Positions 50,213 through 61,079 are shown, numbered from the stretch's first letter. The stretch is DNA of 64,000 bases from Azorinus chamasolen (GCA_963576725.1 OY755240.1:59458633-59522632), one strand, 5' to 3'. Made by a program: numbers and translations. The notes: generated by a model not told the origin, from the letters alone.

Positions 50213-50372
50213 TTACCCAAACTCTTAAGCGGACATCAGAAATATGTCTAAAATGGGTCTGTAAGGCAGTTGGTAGCTTAATGCAGGTCAAACGTGATGC
50301 AGTTAGCTCCTATATGAGCTTTCTGTATTACGTTTGTCCTGCATTAAGCAACCACCTGCTTTTATGACAATA
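50213..50372. repeat. M3 MITE, right end missing
   Basis: ACTCTTAAGCGGACATC, centre TAGCTCCTATATGAGCTTTC, AAGCAACCACCTGC. Confidence 0.7.
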
Positions 50373-50956
50373 GTGTAAAATGGTTGGGTCAGTCTTCTCC
50401 CTTTTCACTAACGGTGGTGAAAAAGGAGACGATTAACAAAATGGTTGACGCAAGCTTTTTTTTGTGAAGCATTTTTCAAAATGGTGGATTGAAACCTTTT
50501 CAAAATGGCGGATGGTGGTGTGTTCCCATTTCAAAACGACTGTTTGCCTTCACAATAATTGTTACAGTGTCAAGGAAATAACTTACTGAAACCGTGAAAT
50601 GTTGAATAAAGGGTAATCTCCTTTACCGAACTTAGAATAGAAGCGAGCACTGAAAATTCAACGACATTTGATCACAGCTCCTACTGTACAACGTTCGAGA
50701 CAGACACGGGTGTCTTCCAGTTCACCTGTTTTACTAAATCAAGTTTATATTAATATAATTAGAAAGTGTCGCATGAACAGGTCAGACCGTGTTTAGACTT
50801 CACCGAAGCGTGAGAACTGAATGTGCTGTCTCAAGTATTCTGTTTTTCTAAACAGTTATTCACCTTTAAAATATAATGAAACTTTTCTGCTAAAAAGTTC
50901 AACAGTTCAACACACCATCGTCGCCAACTTCATTTCTTTCACTGTATTTGTCGAGA
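50373..50956. other. Upstream region of gene C
   Basis: Contains repeated CAAAATGGTGGAT/CAAAATGGCGGAT motifs (50440-50520) and no MITE. It may hold the gene C promoter; no TATA box or initiator can be claimed. From about 50905 it is matched by the inverted arm at the right edge. Confidence 0.35.
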
Positions 50957-51480
50957 ATGGAACCACGTACGACAGCTGTGTCAAATACTCTTGTAGAGTA
51001 TCGCATAAAAGTTGTAACTACAAACCAAAGCAATAGTGATCTGGAGAGACAGGTATGTTAAAATTGTAGTTTAACTGAAAATAACATGTCTACTATTAAT
51101 GGAACTAACAATTTTCAGTGTTAATAGAGAGGGAGTACCTAATATTCTTGTTTGTCATTACAGTGCCCCATTCAGTTAAAACACAGTTTGTTAAACACAG
51201 TTTGTTGAATGTATACACCATCTACATCAACTTTTAAGATATGGAGTAGAAATAAACCCTATTAATTACAGATTGATTAGCTTCATGATAATTTCTAAGG
51301 ATCTTAACCCTTTACTTCAAAGATATGTAAGCAGCTGTTCTGTGTGTTATTTAGATACAAGTCCAAAGTCTCAGGATCCACAACCTACACGAACAAAATT
51401 GCAAACTGAGACAGGATGTCTTGCAGCTACAAAATCTCAACAAGCGGCTAGTGGAGGACATTAATCTTATATTACAGAAG
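50957..51480 (+). CDS. Small coiled-coil protein, gene C (first two coding exons)
   Basis: Exon 1 is 50957-51052 (32 codons, only ATG after an upstream in-frame TAA). Exon 2 is 51355-51480 (42 codons), phase 0, GT-AG. It encodes MEPRTTAVSNTLVEYRIK, then SDLERQIQVQSLRIHNLHEQ, NCKLRQDVLQLQNLNKRL and VEDINLILQK. Residues 27-74 have heptad spacing of L, I and V with N, E and Q between, a parallel coiled coil. The NxxLRQDVLQLQ pattern recalls the N-terminal coil of shugoshins, but that is weak inference. Strong support for a real coding region comes from the inverted copy D, where exon borders and most codons are conserved. Later exons may be 56671-56775 and 57039-57453. Confidence 0.72.
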
Positions 51481-51594
51481 GTAATTAGTTTAATATTATA
51501 TGCTAAAACAAGCAAAGTCTTTTAATTATTATAATTGCTAAGCATCATGTTAACTTCTAAGGATCTTAATGCTTTACTCCAAATATACTAGCAT

Positions 51595-51838
51595 AATCCT
51601 TTCCCTTATTTAAGCGCATTTTCGCGCATCTGCAAACAGAGTAGACCCAGATCAGACGGCTCATATAGGAGCCGTCTGATCAGGGTCTGCTCTTTTTGCA
51701 TAAGGTGTAATATAGGTCTGATTCTACAGCTTCTGCCTGAGCTAAAATGTCATGTGTTCATATGCCATTATAAAAAAAATCTTATTAATATTCATTACGT
51801 CATTATTTCCTACATGAATATTCATCAGGGAAAGGGAT
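51595..51838. repeat. T4 MITE, absent from the other arm
   Basis: ATCCTTTCCCTTATTTAAGC to ATTCATCAGGGAAAGGGAT, centre ACGGCTCATATAGGAGCCGT. The inverted arm reads straight through this point (CTAGCATATATACC on its strand). Confidence 0.88.
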
Positions 51839-52239
51839 ACTATACCTTTGTAAACGGAGCAGACCTAGATCAGAGGGCTCCTGTAGTAACTTTTGTATCA
51901 GTCTGGTCTGTTAGCTTACATAATGACACTGTGGGTGGCGTGGTGTGGTTGGTGTTACACATGCTGTGGCTTGTGCTCTGATAAATTGGACTTTTACAAC
52001 AGTTTAAATGTTAAATTTATCATAAAAATCATATGGACGGACTTGTAAAGAAGTGGGCTTCAGAAGAGCAGATAAGTGATAACACTTTTGATAACAATTT
52101 TTAGAGATTTTGAGTTTTGTGAATTAGATCAGTAACCAGCTGTCAAATGGATTATGCTTGAGTGAACAAGATATAGGTAGAGATTGTGCTTAACACTGCC
52201 AAGTACAGCCAGAGATGTAACTGTAAGTTTGTATACCTG
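51839..52239. other. Gene C intron, T4-like debris and unique sequence
   Basis: 51845-51915 is an older T4-like piece (GTAAACGGAGCAGACCTAG) shared with the inverted arm. The rest is unrecognised. Confidence 0.4.
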
Positions 52240-52459
52240 TTAACCCATTACATCATAGACTATTTTTAGATACAACCTTTTTTATTAAATCCACCGAAAA
52301 GGAGCATTAACTAGAAAAAAAGGAAAATGTTAGAATTTTGTAGTGTGAAACCATTGTGATAAATAGAGCATTTGCTCCTATAGGAGCAAATGCTCTATTT
52401 ATCACAATTGTTTCACAAAGTGATTTTAATAGAGTCGTCAATATGGGGGAATGGGTTAA
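52240..52459. repeat. T2 MITE, full length
   Basis: TTAA at both ends. Perfect centre GCATTTGCTCCTATAGGAGC. Confidence 0.93.
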
Positions 52460-52721
52460 CCTGCGTACCTGTAATCTGTCCAGCTATTGTTAATGGTGTT
52501 GACCGATACCACTGCAAAGAGCTGTGTAGAAAGGGGATATTAGACAATAGACTGCAAGATGTATAAGCTTGTGCAGAACTGCTGTATTGAGGGCTTAATG
52601 CAAAACTGTAGTATAATTATAATAGACCCAATATGGGTATTGATATTGAGACATACCGGGCTAGAGTTGGTTTATTCAAAATGCCAAATTACATGCCTAA
52701 AAAACCAGATTGTTATAATCC

Positions 52722-52800
52722 ATATACGAGGGTTGTTCGGAAAGTTCGTAGAATTTTGTTATCTCTAGTTAGCTTCGTTTGATCAATTTGAAATTTGGTA
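52722..52800. repeat. Possible mariner terminal repeat
   Basis: ATACGAGGGTTGTTCGGAAA followed by GTTCGTAGAATTTTG resembles ends of some mariner elements. No transposase or partner end is seen. Confidence 0.35.
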
Positions 52801-53867
52801 TGTAAGTACATCATCTTGTGTTTAAAATATTTTCAAAGAGAGAAATTAAACATTTACTTTTTACCGAGTATACAGGTTGCAAACATAACAGACATCCACT
52901 AGAGAACATTTGTTGTATGCTTTACCATTCTGGTCATCATGACAGTTTCATTTGGTCAGCTTGCCACTACTATATGCAATGTGTATTATATATAAGACTG
53001 AATCATGAGTAACTTGTATACCACTAGTTGTCCATTATTGTATTCAACCGGGGCTGCTGACAGATGTACTGTTATATTGCTCTTATGTCCAAAGACTCCT
53101 ATTACTATCGTCGGATGTCGAGCTGAATCTAGGACCAATTCAAAACATAGACACCCAATGCTAAAACATAGACACCCATAGCAGGCTAAAGGTTAATTTG
53201 CTTAACAGAAACATGATTAGAAGATGATACGATTCTTAACAGTGTTTTTTGTGATTACACTTTTGTTACATCCCCTGCATTCAAGTCACAAAGAGGTGGT
53301 CGAAACATGGGTGGTATAATTGTTATGTTGTGTAGTCATTTGTTTAAATATCTCCACCATATGTGTCAAGATTTTAAATGTGGACTCACATTGGATAGAG
53401 TGATTAATAGATTATATCATTGTAATAAGCTTTTGTTTGTAGGATTATATATCCTGCTTGAAAGTTCTCATGTATATGATAGAGTTGAGCGGTCAGTTCG
53501 GGAAATATTGGAGAACTAATTAGTTGAAAATAAGTTTATAGCAAGTAATATTAGCATCATACGTTGTGGTGACTTGAATGCCAGAACAAGAGAAATACAT
53601 GTAGCTGAGTGTGAGACCATCAGTAATAATGTTGGAATATTGAAGGAATTTAGTGACATCCTGCTATAAATAATCAAAGAATGTCAGCCGATAAAACAAA
53701 ATGGGTGAAGTTTTTAAAATTTCTTTGAGGACTTATAATTTGTATGTTATAAATGACCGAGTTGGTGAAGACAGTAACGAAGACGCATTTACCTCTATTA
53801 TTGATACAGTGGGATGTAGCCTTATTGACTATTTTGTTTGTACAGTTAATATCATTGAGCTGCTTAT

Positions 53868-54085
53868 TGTCGTCTGCAATCCAAGTTTGATAAATCATTC
53901 AGTAAAATAAGGATATGAGATAAATAAATGCAAATTTCAAAGGAATAAAGCACATATATATAGAGAGAGAGAGAGACAAATAGTGAAGTCCCTGATCAGA
54001 CGCCGCCTTGAAAATGCGGCGTCTGATCTGGGACTGCACTATTTGTCGTGAGGCATTTATGCGACTGCGGCGGATAAAGGGTTAA
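53868..54085. repeat. T1 MITE (reverse), left tip missing
   Basis: GTCGTCTGCAATCCAAG, centre ACGCCGCCTTGAAAATGCGG, right end ACTGCGGCGGATAAAGGG and TTAA. Inserted in the retroelement relic. Confidence 0.85.
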
Positions 54086-54201
54086 AATAGATACAAATGG
54101 TTTGTTAAAACACTTGCCCTTATTGCTTACCCTGCAGTGTACGCTTAAACCTGTAGATAAGATGGATTCTTGCACAAAAATGATACATGTACTATCAAGT
54201 A

Positions 54202-54360
54202 CAGTAAAAGCTCTCTATAACGGCCACTCAATTGTGTTAATTAGTTGGTATTTTGGGTAGGAGCGTTCCGTTTTACTTTCACTTTGCTTTAAGCAGCCAC
54301 CTACCTTTTAACACAAAATACTTTATGTAATTTGGTGGCCGTTATAGAGAGGGTTTACTG
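54202..54360. repeat. M1 MITE, inner arm deleted
   Basis: CAGTAAAAGCTCTCTATAAC to GTTATAGAGAGGGTTTACTG, flanked by TA. The retroelement frame resumes after it. Confidence 0.88.
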
Positions 54361-54561
54361 TATAAGTTTGTACATGAGGAGATAGATAAAGCTATATTTC
54401 GATCAAAACTTGAAAATATGGTAATAGATGGTGCTTTTGACATATTTTAGGAACAAGTAAGCAATGATGATGACGACATGAATGAACTGCTGGCTGCATT
54501 AGAGACGCTGATTATGTCATACTCAGACCACTGCAAAAAGGTCAGTACATGTACTGGTAAA

Positions 54562-54919
54562 ATGGTAAAAAAGTAACAGAAAATAGCATGTAAGTGATTT
54601 AACGGCGAGTGCCAAGTTTTGACAAGGATGCGTAATAAACTCTTGCACAAATTTAGAACTGCAAAAGAATGTACAATAATTTAAATCTAAATCTAACATG
54701 GATAAAATCAGGTCTATTGAAAACTCTGTATCTGACCCTAATGGTAAAAAAGTAACAGAAAATAGCATGTAAGTGGTTTAACGGCGAGTGCCAAGTTGGA
54801 CAAGGATGCGTAAAAAATCTTGCACAAATTTAGAACTGCAAAAGAATGTACAATAATTTAAATCTAAATTTAACATGGATAAAATCAGGTCTTTTGAAAA
54901 CTCTGTATCAGACCCTAAA
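54562..54919. repeat. 179-bp tandem duplication inside the retroelement
   Basis: ATGGTAAAAAAGTAACAGAA starts at 54562 and at 54741. Both units contain GGCGAGTGCCAAGTT and ACATGGATAAAATCAGGTC. Confidence 0.9.
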
Positions 54920-55290
54920 AGATTTTGGAAGGAAATTAAATATATTTTAAATATTGTTGAGATACAACCTAATATTGAAACCTACAGTTGTTTTAAGCAC
55001 GTTTACTCATTATTCAATGCGGTAAATAGGGGAAGGCGACCTTCACTTTTATGAAGCTAGCTCCATTTTTACCAGAACACCTTCTTTGTATATGGTGGGA
55101 GAGTGATCGTCAATTATTTTCTGATGAAGCTCTGCATCGGAGGAAGGGGAAATAACTGACTGAAAGTGGTATGATGTTCAGCTATAGTTATCTTCCATCC
55201 TCATAGTGGTATATTGTGGTTTATCGTTGTCTCCAGTGTTTTAAAAAATAACGTTTGATACTCAACAGATGAGATTTCAAGCTGACTGTA

Positions 55291-56099
55291 ATTATACCCC
55301 CAGAAACGAATTTTTAGGGGGTGTATTGGAGTCACCATGTCTGTCTGTCTATCAGTCCGTCCGGCCAGCCGGTCGGCATGTCCCGATCATAACTTCCAAA
55401 GTATAAAAACTATTGACTTCAAACTTCATACACAGATAGAACGCATTGAGCGCAAGTGCAGTGCACAAGGTTCGTAGCTTTGTCTTCAGTTTTTTGGAGT
55501 TATTGTCCTTTGTTATTTTTCTCAAAATCCGGCTTGTCCGGATCATTACTTTCAAAATATAAAAGCTATTGACGTCAAACGACATATACAGATAGAAGTG
55601 CACAATATCCATAACTCTTTCTTCAGAATATCTTTGAGTTATTGACCTTTGTTATTTTTGTCAAAATCTAGCGTGTCCGGATCATAACTTAAAACCTATA
55701 AAAGCTATTGACTTCAAGCTTCATATACAGATAGACCACATTGACTACAAGTGCAGTTCACAATGTCCACCACTCTGTCTTCAGTATTTTTGGAGTTATT
55801 GCTCCTTGTTAATTTTGTAAAAATCTGGCTTGTTTTAATAAATGAAATTTTGTCCGGAGCGTTCCTCTGTCATGCCTCGAAAGAACATTTTTAAACTTTG
55901 CAGTATTGTTGAACACCATCTTAAGTTCTGCACCTACGATAAAGGTTTTGATTTGTCGCTTCGTGCACGAATGAATGATCTCCCTTTTCGTAATTTAATA
56001 ATTGAAAATTTAGCGGTCCGGAGCTTTATTTCTATAACCCCATCACTGTGTTAAATGTGCTAGTGGGGGTATTAATGACCTTTATTGATAGTTCTAGTT
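55291..56099 (-). mobile_element. Pearl-type element, copy 2
   Basis: On the minus strand: leader (AACTAGAAC.. ATTAATACCCCCACTAGCAC), about three core repeats with GGAGTTATTG..CCTTTGTTATTT (plus strand), then a GGCCAGCCGGTCGG-type degenerate microsatellite and tail ATTATACCCCC. One core repeat longer than copy 1. Confidence 0.6.
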
Positions 56100-56105
56100 C
56101 TAGTT

Positions 56106-56670
56106 TTCTCAGTAGATACTACTTCAGTATTCCCTCATCAACGTAACCTACATGAAAAAGTGCTTTGGCTTTCAACTAAATGTCACCATTGTGCTAATCA
56201 ATCGTATTTACATTTGAGGTTTTAAAGTTTATCAATTGTTAAACATTTGTCAAATGTCCAACAGATGAATTAGACCAGTAATCTAAACATCTAATCTACT
56301 TATCGTTGCTGCAATTCTATAGATAATTGAGACTCCCAACTCGGGCATATGAATATCTTATCTTATTTTTTATGAAAATAGTGTCGGCACTAAATTATAC
56401 ACTAAACCCTTTAATCTATTAATCCATTATGGAGATCCTGAATCTACTTTAAATGTCTGTGCATCAAGATTAAACTCCATTCAACCGGAGTAGAAGGTCT
56501 AAGCTGACGTCCAAAACCTGTTTGAAGTTTCAATATTCTTGTATGTGAAAAAGTTATAGCAGACGCCCATTTCGGGTTTAATGTTAACAAGTTCAGTGAG
56601 TTGACATCTACATGAAGCTTCTAGAGTTAAGTTGTATATCCAAACTAGTAGTTACCGTTCAAAATTTCAG
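56106..56670. other. Unrecognised stretch before a candidate exon
   Basis: No repeat family recognised apart from a weak CCCTTTAATCTATTAATCC T4-like word at 56405. Confidence 0.35.
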
Positions 56671-56775
56671 AAAACAACATCACAAAAGGATAACAACAAT
56701 GTAATCAACGCACTAGTGGATTACAGGGCTACATCATGTGTCTTGTTAAAGGAAGTGCAAGAGTTGAAGCAAAAG
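56671..56775 (+). CDS. Candidate exon, possibly gene C
   Basis: Acceptor AAAATTTCAG, donor CAAAAG|GTATGT, 105 nt, phase 0. Encodes KTTSQKDNNNVINALVDYRA and TSCVLLKEVQELKQK, likely helical. Phase and style fit gene C, and it joins the next candidate exon in frame. No inverted copy is available to test it. Confidence 0.5.
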
Positions 56776-57038
56776 GTATGTGTATAGTTTTATTTTATAA
56801 CCCTATTATTTAATTATTGTCTACATATGTGTAATAATAACAATAGGTGCAATCTACAGTGCAAAATATGCCCGCATATAATGTGAAGGATGAAAATGTG
56901 TGTCAATTTCTGCCTAAACAGTTCATAACTGATATCATTAATGGGTTCCAAGTGTAATAGTATTGCAATGTCTACACATGTTCCTTCCAATTCCTACACA
57001 CAACGTGAAGCTAAGTGATTTTCTTTTTTTACTTAGGT

Positions 57039-57453
57039 TTCAGATTGCGAAGCCCATTTGGAGTGTAGGAGGAGTTCTCACCAACGACTAAAACACAAGC
57101 ATATCACTCTCTACTCACCAATCCAGCAACTAACCAAGAACAACGTTGTACTTAACAAACTGGGGAGCAATTTACTAAATATCTATCTAGATACTTATGA
57201 CATGAAGTCTGCTTGTTACTACAGTTCTGTTATCCTCTACACTTCCTTCTATCCTTCCATGCTTTTTAATCTGTTGCAGCAATGCAACATCCAAACACAA
57301 ATAAGGCAATGTACTGATGGATTGCATGCCTCCCTAACAAACATCCATGTAAAACTGAATGCCATGGATGAGAGGTATTTTGTCTGTTATATTTGTTCAG
57401 TTACACTTATCACTTTGATATTATGTGTTCTTAAACACTACTTTCAACTCTAG
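57039..57453 (+). CDS. Candidate terminal exon, possibly gene C
   Basis: Acceptor TTTTTTTACTTAG, then 137 open codons to TAG at 57451. Encodes VSDCEAHLECRRSSHQRLKH and, near the end, YFVCYICSVTLITLILCVLK, a hydrophobic segment that would make a tail-anchored membrane protein. An internal donor-like GAGAG|GTATTT (about 57375) would remove that segment and could join a small exon-like block at 59427-59491. No homology recognised. Confidence 0.45.
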
Positions 57454-57757
57454 TTTATGATTCAATATGTATATGTATATGTAACTGTTCAGCTAGCTGA
57501 CATCTATAAGATTCAACAATTAACCCTGTTAGAATATCACTCTAATACACACTTTATACTAAGTCTCTTTAATATATAGAAGCTATACTTGCATAGATAA
57601 ACCACACAGATACAACAAAGTGTTAACTGTAACAATGGATGTATGGTTGGAGTAGAACTAAACACGAGGAAATGGTTTAATTACCTTTTTATTAACAAAG
57701 AACAAATCCCTTTTTTGTACCGACTTTCAAACTAGAACACATGTATATAATGTTCAC

Positions 57758-57963
57758 TTAACCATTTGTTCCATGAATACGCCTTTCTATGCCTCTTTAA
57801 AGGTCACTTCTTGAAACCATTGTAACAAATAGAGTATTTGCTCCATATGAACAAATACTCTATTTATCACAATGGTTTCATTACTACAGAATTCTTACAT
57901 TTTCCTTTTCTCTAGCAAATTCTCACAAAAGTCAAAAGACGCCAATATGAGGGAATGGGTTAA
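57758..57963. repeat. T2 MITE with two like ends
   Basis: TTAA at both ends. Centre ATTTGCTCCATATGAACAAA. The right arm switches at CTCTAGCAAATTC to CACAAAAGTCAAAAGACGCC, so both outer parts derive from the same T2 terminus. Confidence 0.8.
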
Positions 57964-58243
57964 TGTGATCTTCAGCTTTCAAACCTAGAAACATGTCATG
58001 GGATAAAGGCCGGATTTAATTAGTAAATTTTATTAGATAAAAATGATGGTTGTATGTGGATCTGTATTTAAAAAATGGGTTTACATAATGAACTCTCCAC
58101 TTTAAATATACTCAAACTTTTGTAAAAGGTGTATATTGTATAATAACTGGTGTATATCACTTCAAACAAATTCAATCCATTTAAATGAAAGAAAATGTCA
58201 ATGTCATTTGTATGTGAGCTTTCTGTTTAAATGGGTACATATA

Positions 58244-58560
58244 ATGAACTCTCACCTGTAAATACCTTTAATACAAATAATGAACTCTCACCTGTAAATA
58301 CCTCTAATACAAATTATGAACTCCCACCTGTAAATACTTTTAATACAAATAATGAACTTTCAACTGTAAAAACCTGCAATACATATAACGAACTCTCGAC
58401 TGTAAATACCCGTACGTTGTGGCTTTTTGTTTAAATGGGCACAGAAAATGACCTCCCAACTGTAAATACCCCTAATACGTATAATGAACTCACAACTTTA
58501 ACTACCCGTAGTACATATAATGAACTCTTAACTGTAAATACCCGTAAACGTTTGTAAAAT
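58244..58560. repeat. 36-bp tandem repeat, about 8-9 units
   Basis: Unit AATGAACTCTCACCTGTAAA plus TACCTCTAATACAAAT, increasingly diverged to the right. Relatives lie just upstream. Confidence 0.88.
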
Positions 58561-58570
58561 GTTACTTTTA

Positions 58571-58769
58571 TAGTAAACCCTCGCTGGTACAACTACTCAA
58601 AAAGAAGGCTAATTGATTGTATGAAGGATATGTGGTAGCTTAAACTAAGATTAAAGCCCAACAGAATGGAGCTGTTTGGTTTTCACCTTGCTTTTAGCAA
58701 CCTCCAGATTTAAACACCAAAAAATGTACATTCTTTAAGTTAACTGTCCTATTAGAGAGGTTTACTGTA
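58571..58769. repeat. M-class MITE, decayed
   Basis: GTAAACCCTCGCTGGTAC to CTATTAGAGAGGTTTACTG. Inner CACCTTGCTTTTAGCAACC and GGAGCTG centre remnants. Confidence 0.6.
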
Positions 58770-58860
58770 GGTAATCACTATTACAGTAAAAGTAACTTAA
58801 AATGTTTATATTATATCAAAGAAACGCCCTGACAGTATCCCAAAAGAGAGCCCGTGTAAG

Positions 58861-59106
58861 TTAGCCCTTTCACCGCCGCAGTCGCATAAATGCACCACGA
58901 CAAATAGTGCAGTCCCAGATCAGACGCCGCCTTTTCAATGCGGCGTCTGATCAGGGACTACACTATTTGTCTCATTCGCTATTTCTGTGTCTGTGCTTTA
59001 TTCCTTTGAAATTTACATTTATTTATCCAATATCCTTATTGTATCGAATGATTAAACAAAATTGGATTGCAGACGACAATTATAAATTTGGCGCCGAAAG
59101 GGTTAA
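58861..59106. repeat. T1 MITE, full length
   Basis: TTAG/TTAA ends. Centre GCCGCCTTTTCAATGCGGCG. Confidence 0.92.
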
Positions 59107-60036
59107 TGTATTCGAAATGCTACCTTGTACCTATGGTAAAACTCTTAATAAAACATAAAAAAGTAAACACGTTCTTTAACGCAACAGTCATTTGCAACCA
59201 CAGCTTCTAACGACCTAAGGAGACAATTTGAATCCAGATGAGAGAGTCAATGAATAAAATTCTGATCAGGATCCAAACTGTTGACACTCATATAGTTGAA
59301 TAAAAGTAAACAAGCAAGATTTTCGTAATAATAAAAGCGGAAAACTTCTTTTTCTTTGCAGATGAAAGTTACTTAGCATTAAAATTTATGATACATTATA
59401 ATACAACAGTATAAATTATGTTACAGAGAGAACCAGTTTGAAGGCTGGAGAGGTTGTCACTAATGGTAGAGAGAGTAGTCAAGGTGGCAAGGTAAATGTT
59501 ATATCTTTGTTTTCATCATACATGATAATTATGGTCTATAATTGAACAGCTGGTAAAACATCTGGATAAAGTAAAACGGTTAGCAATAAGGGAAACATAT
59601 GTAAAACAATTAGTCTCCTGAAAATAAATAAAAAGTTCAAATTCTCAAGTAGCATGCTATATAAGGCTTAATAGGCTTTAATGCCAGCGATCAGAGAGGT
59701 AATTTTGTTTTCATTATGTCTCTGTGAAGATATGACAGTCCCCCACCAGATACAAGTACCTGATACCCAGGCAGTGCCTTGACACCACCAGACTTGCTAT
59801 ATGCATTATATCCACTTCAGCATATATTAGAATTGCAATATACATGTAATAAAAGAGCAGATCTAGACCTTAGCTAAAACTCTCGGGAACAACCTGATTT
59901 GATAAATGCATTTGGAATCTTAAAACTTAAGTAGCATTTGATCCATTTCCTATAGTGAAATCTGAAATACAAGTTACCTTCATAAATCATGTAGCCAGGG
60001 GGTGGGGCTAATGGACTAGTGATAAGGGCTACATAT
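59107..60036. other. Mostly unrecognised; one exon-like block
   Basis: A T5 scrap (GAATCCAGATGAGAGAG) lies near 59230. A 65-nt block at 59427-59491 has acceptor TTACAG and donor GGCAAG|GTAAAT and is open in one phase, but has no other support. Confidence 0.3.
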
Positions 60037-60534
60037 GAAGCATGTTTAAACTTTAATATGTTTTGCCTTGCTATGTAATATAATAAAACATGTTTAAACT
60101 TTAATATGTTTTGCCTTGCTATGTGATATAATAAAACATGTTTAAACTTTAATATGTGTGGTATTGCTATGTGATATAATAAAACATGTTTAAACTTTAT
60201 ATGTGTGGTCTTGCTATGCGATATAATAAAACATGTTTAAACTTTATATTTGTGGTCTTGCTATTAAATTTTGATATGTGTTGTCTTGCTATGTGATATA
60301 CAGTAAACCCCTCTAATGCGACCAGCAAAAAGGGACATAATTCACAGTGGCAAAGGCAGGTAGTAACTTTATGCATTAAGCAACAACCTGCTTATGAGGA
60401 CAGCCATGTTTGTTCATTAAGTGGTCGCATTAGAGGGTTTTACTGTAATAAAGCATATTTAAACTTTAATATGTGTTGCCTTGCTATGCGATATAATAAA
60501 ACATGTTTAAACTTTAATATCCGTGGTCTTACTA
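60037..60534. repeat. 48-bp tandem repeat interrupted by an M2
   Basis: Unit ACATGTTTAAACTTTAATAT plus GTTTTGCCTTGCTATGTGATATAATAAA-type tail; about seven units, split by the M2 at 60301-60445. Confidence 0.9.
60301..60445. repeat. M2 MITE inside the 48-bp array
   Basis: CAGTAAACCCCTCTAATGCG to GTCGCATTAGAGGGTTTTAC. The centre is deleted. It sits in the unit motif GATATAATAAA with the TA duplicated. Confidence 0.93.
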
Positions 60535-60576
60535 TGTGCAACCCTCTTTCTATCACCTCTGGTTAACCTTCAGTAC

Positions 60577-60819
60577 TTTACCCTTTCCCTGTTCTATATT
60601 TAGGCCAATTTCAGTACCTACTGAATATTCATTAACAAAATAGTTATAAAGAGTTCTTAAAGGTGGAACATTGTAGACATTTTAGAAAGTAAAGCTCTAT
60701 CAAATTTTAATAGCAAATAGAGTAGACCCTGATCAGACGGCGCCTCTAGGAGCCGTCTGATCTGGATCTACTCTGTTTGCAAATGCGGGAAAACACGTCT
60801 ATATGAGGGAAAGGGTTAA
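60577..60819. repeat. T4 MITE (reverse), full length
   Basis: TTTACCCTTTCCCTGTTC to GTCTATATGAGGGAAAGGG and TTAA. Centre ACGGCGCCTCTAGGAGCCGT. Confidence 0.9.
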
Positions 60820-60869
60820 AGCAAATTGCCATCTGTGTTGTAAAAAGTCCCTTTACCAAAAGCACATCA

Positions 60870-60960
60870 GAATGCTAAAACAGTTTGGCTCCTGGTGAGA
60901 TGGCAAGCTACTCAGCAGCTCATCTGAATCCATACCATTTGAAAGGCTTATCACCAATAT
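60870..60960. repeat. T5 MITE core, decayed
   Basis: AACAGTTTGGCTCCTGGTGA, GCAAGCTACTCAGCAGC, CATCTGAATCCATACCATTT. Confidence 0.55.
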
Positions 60961-61079
60961 GCTATTAGAGTGTTGAATGTAAAGTAACTGACACAAAATA
61001 CCAACAAGAAACACATTTTATCACAGATTATAAATTTTACAAAGCATTAGGCACTGTATGACTACTGAAATTAAAATAT

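Larger units (their letters stand above)
50905..51915 (+). repeat. Inverted duplication, plus arm (gene C)
   Basis: Matches 62390-64000 in inverse orientation: both coiled-coil exons, the intron, and sequence past exon 2 up to GTAGTAACTTTTGTATCAG. This arm lacks the T5 and the T2/retroelement insertions of the other arm and carries one T4 that the other lacks. Confidence 0.9.
53200..55060 (+). pseudogene. Non-LTR retroelement relic (endonuclease to RT linker)
   Basis: Broken frames read ICLTET*LEDDTILNSVF, GGRNMGGIIV, IIRCGDLNART (the GDxN motif of endonuclease/exonuclease/phosphatase domains), NLYVINDRVGEDSNEDAFTS and CSLIDYFVCTVNI (the S.IDYV block), then KFVHEEIDKAIFRSKL, a linker, FNGECQVLTRMRNKLLHKF and DPKRFWKEIKYIL, which lead to the reverse transcriptase in this class. 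The RT itself is missing. Stops, a frameshift, a T1 (53868-54085) and an M1 (54202-54360) interrupt it. A 90-nt exon-like segment (54451-54540) belongs to this relic, not to gene C. Confidence 0.82.

Noticed and set aside
52030..52110. DGL-containing reading (ATGGACGGACTTGTAAAG) considered as the missing copy B last exon
   Set aside because: No acceptor AG directly upstream and no further match to the B4GALT C-terminus.
54451..54540. 90-nt phase-0 exon with AG and GT borders, at first taken as gene C exon 3
   Set aside because: The frame before and after it reads as the linker of a non-LTR retroelement (KFVHEEIDKAIF.. upstream, FNGECQ.. downstream), so the splice signals are coincidental.
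59427..59491. 65-nt exon-like block after gene C
   Set aside because: Good AG and GT borders but open in only one phase and no homology or inverted copy to support it.
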